From: Nitrosomonas communis
GTDB taxonomy: Bacteria > Pseudomonadota > Gammaproteobacteria > Burkholderiales > Nitrosomonadaceae
NCBI RefSeq assembly: GCF_001007935.1
Contig: NZ_CP011451.1
Coordinates: 1,054,001 to 1,118,000, forward strand
Direction of reading: 5' to 3'
Length of the DNA stretch: 64,000 nucleotides
In this document: in pieces, positions 60,926 to 64,000 of the stretch
Numbering within the stretch: position 1 is the first letter of the stretch
How the letters are laid out: every line of letters starts with the position of its first letter
Program-made: the position numbers and the translations under genes
Notes under the pieces: model-generated
What the model was told of the DNA's origin: nothing
The model's input: the letters and a program-made list of their open reading frames with translations, nothing else
The model's database searches: none

Positions 60926-62293
60926 ATGTTTGAGAAAATACTTATTGCCAATCGTGGCGAAATTGCTTTGCGTATTCAACGTGCATGCCGTGCCATGGGC
61001 ATTAAAACCGTGGCAGTTCATTCTGAGGCCGACGCTGAAGCTAAGTATGTCAAACTGGCTGATGAATCCGTATGTATCGGCCCTGCTGCATCAAGCCAGA
61101 GCTATCTGAATGTACCGGCTATCATCAGTGCAGCAGAAGTAACGGATGCTGAAGCCATTCATCCAGGTTATGGTTTCCTCTCAGAAAATGCTGATTTTGC
61201 TGAAAGAGTAGAAAAAAGTGGCTTTGTCTTCATCGGCCCACGTCCAGAAACTATACGGTTAATGGGTGATAAAGTCAGCGCAAAAAATGCCATGAGACAA
61301 GCAGGTGTTCCCTGCGTTCCTGGCTCAGATGATGCATTACCGGAATCCATAGAGGAGATCAAGAAGATCGCCAAATCAATTGGCTACCCCATTATTATCA
61401 AAGCAGCTGGAGGTGGCGGAGGGCGAGGTATGCGAGTAGTCCATACGGAAGCCGCTCTCTCCAATGCAGTCATCACGACACGAAATGAAGCTCTAACAGC
61501 CTTCGGCAATCCAACCGTATATGCTGAAAAATATCTGGAAAATCCTCGTCATATTGAATTTCAAGTTTTAGTTGATGACTATGGCAATGCCGTTCATCTA
61601 GGTGAACGAGACTGTTCCATGCAACGTCGACATCAAAAAATTATTGAAGAAGCCCCAGCAACCAATATCCCTCCCCGAATGCGCGACAAAATTGGCGAGC
61701 GCTGCACGGAAGCCTGTCGCCGTATCAATTATCGTGGCGTGGGAACTTTTGAGTTTCTTTATGAAAACAATGAGTTCTATTTTATTGAGATGAATACGCG
61801 TTTACAGGTAGAACATCCGGTGACTGAGGCAGTCACCGGCATCGATCTCGTTCAAGCGCAAATCTGGGTCGCAGCAGGAGAAAAACTCGCATTACGGCAG
61901 AAAGACATTGTGATCAAAGGACACGCCATCGAATGCCGTATAAATGCCGAAGACCCCTACAAACTAACCCCCTCGGCAGGTCGGATTACTCAATACCATG
62001 CTCCCGGTGGTCCTGGTATTCGGGTGGATTCTCATGTCTACCACAACTATATGGTGCCACCTTATTATGATTCCATGATTGGCAAAATCATCGCATATGG
62101 AGATGATCGGGATCAAACCATTGCCAGAATGCGTATTGCGCTGTCAGAAATGGTGGTGGATGGGATCAAAACAAATATTCCTCTACATCTTGACCTGTTA
62201 TCCGATACCCATTTTCTTAATGGAGGGGTTTCAATTAATTATCTCGAGCACAAACTTGCTTTGCATAATAAAGCAGGTAAGGAAAATAGTTAA
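60926..62293 (+). CDS. accC: biotin carboxylase subunit of acetyl-CoA carboxylase
   Basis: 455 residues, full length. [23 protein letters not shown] is the N-terminal fold; [16 protein letters not shown] the glycine-rich ATP loop; [21 protein letters not shown] and [16 protein letters not shown] the ATP-grasp active site with metal-binding Glu and catalytic Arg. It uses ATP and bicarbonate to carboxylate biotin on AccB. A normal housekeeping gene without anomalies. Confidence 0.98.
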   Translation: MFEKILIANRGEIALRIQRACRAMGIKTVAVHSEADAEAKYVKLADESVCIGPAASSQSYLNVPAIISAAEVTDAEAIHPGYGFLSENADFAERVEKSGFVFIGPRPETIRLMGDKVSAKNAMRQAGVPCVPGSDDALPESIEEIKKIAKSIGYPIIIKAAGGGGGRGMRVVHTEAALSNAVITTRNEALTAFGNPTVYAEKYLENPRHIEFQVLVDDYGNAVHLGERDCSMQRRHQKIIEEAPATNIPPRMRDKIGERCTEACRRINYRGVGTFEFLYENNEFYFIEMNTRLQVEHPVTEAVTGIDLVQAQIWVAAGEKLALRQKDIVIKGHAIECRINAEDPYKLTPSAGRITQYHAPGGPGIRVDSHVYHNYMVPPYYDSMIGKIIAYGDDRDQTIARMRIALSEMVVDGIKTNIPLHLDLLSDTHFLNGGVSINYLEHKLALHNKAGKENS

Positions 62294-62322
62294 AAATCCT
62301 CTTGAAGTCACCCACCGTTAAA

Positions 62323-63240
62323 ATGTCCTGGGTATCACTTACCGTTGAAATCAATGCAGCACATGTTGAAATTTTAAGTGATAAACTATTCGAGCTAGGT
62401 GCCTTATCCGTTGATATTCAAGATGCTTCTGCCGGTACTGAACAAGAGCAGCCTCTATTTGATGAACCTGGCGAACTCACAGGCGAAATCTGGGAACAGG
62501 CGGCCGTCACTGCATTATTCGAACAAAATGCAGATATTCCGCTCATCATGCAAAAAGTTACCCAGGCACTGCGGCTTACAACCGAACCTGAGTACCGTTT
62601 AGCTCGCCTGGAAGAGCAAGATTGGGTCAGATTGACACAAGCGCAGTTCGAGCCAATCAAAATATCATCACGATTATGGATTGTTCCAAGCTGGCACCCA
62701 CCCCCTGACCCGACTGCAATCAACTTGATTCTTGATCCCGGGCGCGCATTTGGTACTGGCAGCCATCCTACTACTCAACTTTGCCTCTCCTGGCTAGACA
62801 GCAATATTCAATCTGGTGAGACTGTACTCGATTACGGATGTGGTTCGGGTATACTGGCAATTGCTGCGCTAAAGCTGGGCGCGCGTAATGTGCTAGGCAT
62901 TGATATTGACGCCAATGCCATTGCAGCTAGTCGTGATAATGCTGTACTCAATCGTTGCGAGCCGGAAAGAATACTCTTTTCCACAACATTAGATTTATCC
63001 CAAACCAACAAAAAAGAACAAAGGCAAGTTGATAAGGTGGTCGCAAATATCCTGGCCAACCCCATAATTATGCTAGCCCCTATATTGATGAATGCTTTGC
63101 GCAAAGGTGGCTCTCTAGCACTTTCTGGCATCCTCGAGGAGCAGGCTAACCAGGTCATCGATACTTATCGCCAATGGTTTGAAATAAATATTGCTAGCAA
63201 AAAAGAAGGCTGGGTGCTATTAGCCGGGATAAAAAAATAA
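62323..63240 (+). CDS. prmA: ribosomal protein L11 methyltransferase
   Basis: 305 residues from the ATG at 62323 ([10 protein letters not shown]); a TTG at 62302 would add seven residues unlike other family starts. The N-terminal domain that binds L11 is about 1-100; WDPGRAF-like [40 protein letters not shown] (SAM site) and [11 protein letters not shown] are the catalytic part. It trimethylates L11. The accB-accC-prmA order is widespread. Confidence 0.95.
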   Translation: MSWVSLTVEINAAHVEILSDKLFELGALSVDIQDASAGTEQEQPLFDEPGELTGEIWEQAAVTALFEQNADIPLIMQKVTQALRLTTEPEYRLARLEEQDWVRLTQAQFEPIKISSRLWIVPSWHPPPDPTAINLILDPGRAFGTGSHPTTQLCLSWLDSNIQSGETVLDYGCGSGILAIAALKLGARNVLGIDIDANAIAASRDNAVLNRCEPERILFSTTLDLSQTNKKEQRQVDKVVANILANPIIMLAPILMNALRKGGSLALSGILEEQANQVIDTYRQWFEINIASKKEGWVLLAGIKK

Positions 63241-63632
63241 CAACTTTTTCTCTAAAGATTTTAAAACTTTTGTAGAAACAGCAAAATCAATATCAGTCTT
63301 TATTTTGATAACAGTAAGCTAGCGCAACAAACAACTCATTACTGCTGTTTAACCTTTTATTTCATTTATAAAAATAATTCCATTTCCAAACCAGGCATAG
63401 TGAATGCAAACCGCGAATGCAACCGCAGGCAGTATACAAATACTACGACAAAAGCGCTGGCAAAGTCAGGTTTGATTCAGAAATAGATTAAGGTATCGGA
63501 AACGACCTATTACCCTCTCGCCAAGCGAGCTGCCGGAGTTGAAATTCTAGCAGCTACTTCCTCAGACCATGTTACAGGAACCATGGGGTATAATCAGCTA
63601 CTTTGTATTTAACGGAAAAATATCATTCCATC
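63241..63632. other. gap before metH
   Basis: 392 bases without a gene. GAATGCAAACCGC and GAATGCAACCGC stand side by side near 63401-63426, and CTCGC-CAA-GCGAG is a small hairpin near 63517. metH genes are often controlled by cobalamin or SAH riboswitches, but the conserved core of neither is visible here. Confidence 0.5.
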
Positions 63633-64000
63633 ATGACTCATCTTCGCACTGCTTTATTGGAAAACTTGCTTACTCGTCGCATCCTACTTCTAGACGGCGC
63701 GATGGGCACAATGATCCAGAGTTACAAATTGAGCGAAACTGATTATCGAGGGAGCCGTTTTGCAGATTTTCCTCATGACCTCAAGGGCAATAATGATTTG
63801 CTAACGCTAACACAGCCTCAAATCATCCGTTCTATCCATGCGCAGTACCTGGAGGCTGGCGCTGATATCATTGAAACCAATACCTTCAACTCCAATGCTC
63901 CTTCGATGGCTGATTACCATATGCATGAGTTGGTCTATGAATTGAATTTTGCAGCAGCCAAATTAGCACGTGAAGAAGCACTTGCGATGGAGGCTAAAAC
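63633..64000 (+). CDS. metH: cobalamin-dependent methionine synthase, N-terminal part (3' end outside window)
   Basis: The frame opens with ATG at 63633 and runs past the window edge. [69 protein letters not shown] is the homocysteine-binding barrel of MetH. It transfers a methyl group from methyltetrahydrofolate to homocysteine through cobalamin. About 123 of some 1,230 residues are visible. Confidence 0.96.
   Translation, partial: MTHLRTALLENLLTRRILLLDGAMGTMIQSYKLSETDYRGSRFADFPHDLKGNNDLLTLTQPQIIRSIHAQYLEAGADIIETNTFNSNAPSMADYHMHELVYELNFAAAKLAREEALAMEAK

Noticed and set aside
63241..63632. Cobalamin or SAH riboswitch before metH
   Set aside because: Looked for the conserved cobalamin-box and SAH-aptamer cores; only short repeats and one small hairpin are seen.

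Overview
The window looks like a chromosomal piece of a betaproteobacterium, most probably a Nitrosomonas-like ammonia oxidiser. This rests on the host block at the right edge (tRNA-Thr, aroQ, accB-accC, prmA, metH), the protein flavour of that block, and the heavy load of insertion sequences. The genus is inference; only the gene content is seen directly.

The window falls into four parts. (1) 1-14714 is a graveyard of mobile elements: an ISNCY-like transposase end, a filamentous-phage replication-protein remnant beside an AT-rich stretch with DnaA boxes, a broken IS4-type transposase, a 1.73 kb DDE element with a 5 bp target duplication, an IS3 element with a slippery heptamer, an IS630 remnant, an IS982-like element with an inverted partial second copy, a secreted lipase gene, and a three-deep nest (ISL3-like interrupted by ISNCY-like interrupted by ISAzo13-like). 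(2) 14979-16232 holds a small conserved gene, a dehydrogenase fragment, and the remains of an end-joining locus: a LigD phosphoesterase domain preceded by a possible Ku tail. (3) 16264-59184 is a complete Mu-like transposable prophage of 42.9 kb. Its ends read TGTGAG...TTTACA and it is flanked by a perfect 5 bp duplication, TTAAG. (4) 59355-64000 is ordinary host sequence.

The prophage order is classical: left-end transposase sites, LexA-like repressor on the minus strand, Ner, transposase A, target activator B, small early genes, Gam, GemA, Mor. Then come lysis genes (amidase, SAR lysozyme, nested Rz/Rz1), a TraR/DksA zinc finger, DUF1804, large terminase, DUF935 portal, MuF, protease I with an internal scaffold start, DUF2190, major capsid, head-tail connectors, and a siphovirus-type tail (tube, chaperones, 999-residue tape measure, tip proteins, J-like protein). 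A DNA adenine methylase sits at the right end where Mu carries mom.

Two cargo regions break this order. Cargo 1 (25.8-32.6 kb, between mor and the lysis genes, partly AT-rich) carries a Kiwa-type pair, a three-Cys-motif partner (TcmP) plus Gp37/Gp68-family pair, and an MmeI-like type IIL restriction-modification gene split by a frameshift. Cargo 2 (39.2-41.8 kb, between MuF and protease I) carries an HNH-like protein and an alpha/beta hydrolase with an unfamiliar C-terminal domain. Both cargo blocks lie directly upstream of a similar 40-base element that ends at a late-gene start codon. The clearest oddities are the defence cluster, the uncharacterised cargo 2 pair, and a major capsid protein that begins with what looks like a Sec signal peptide.
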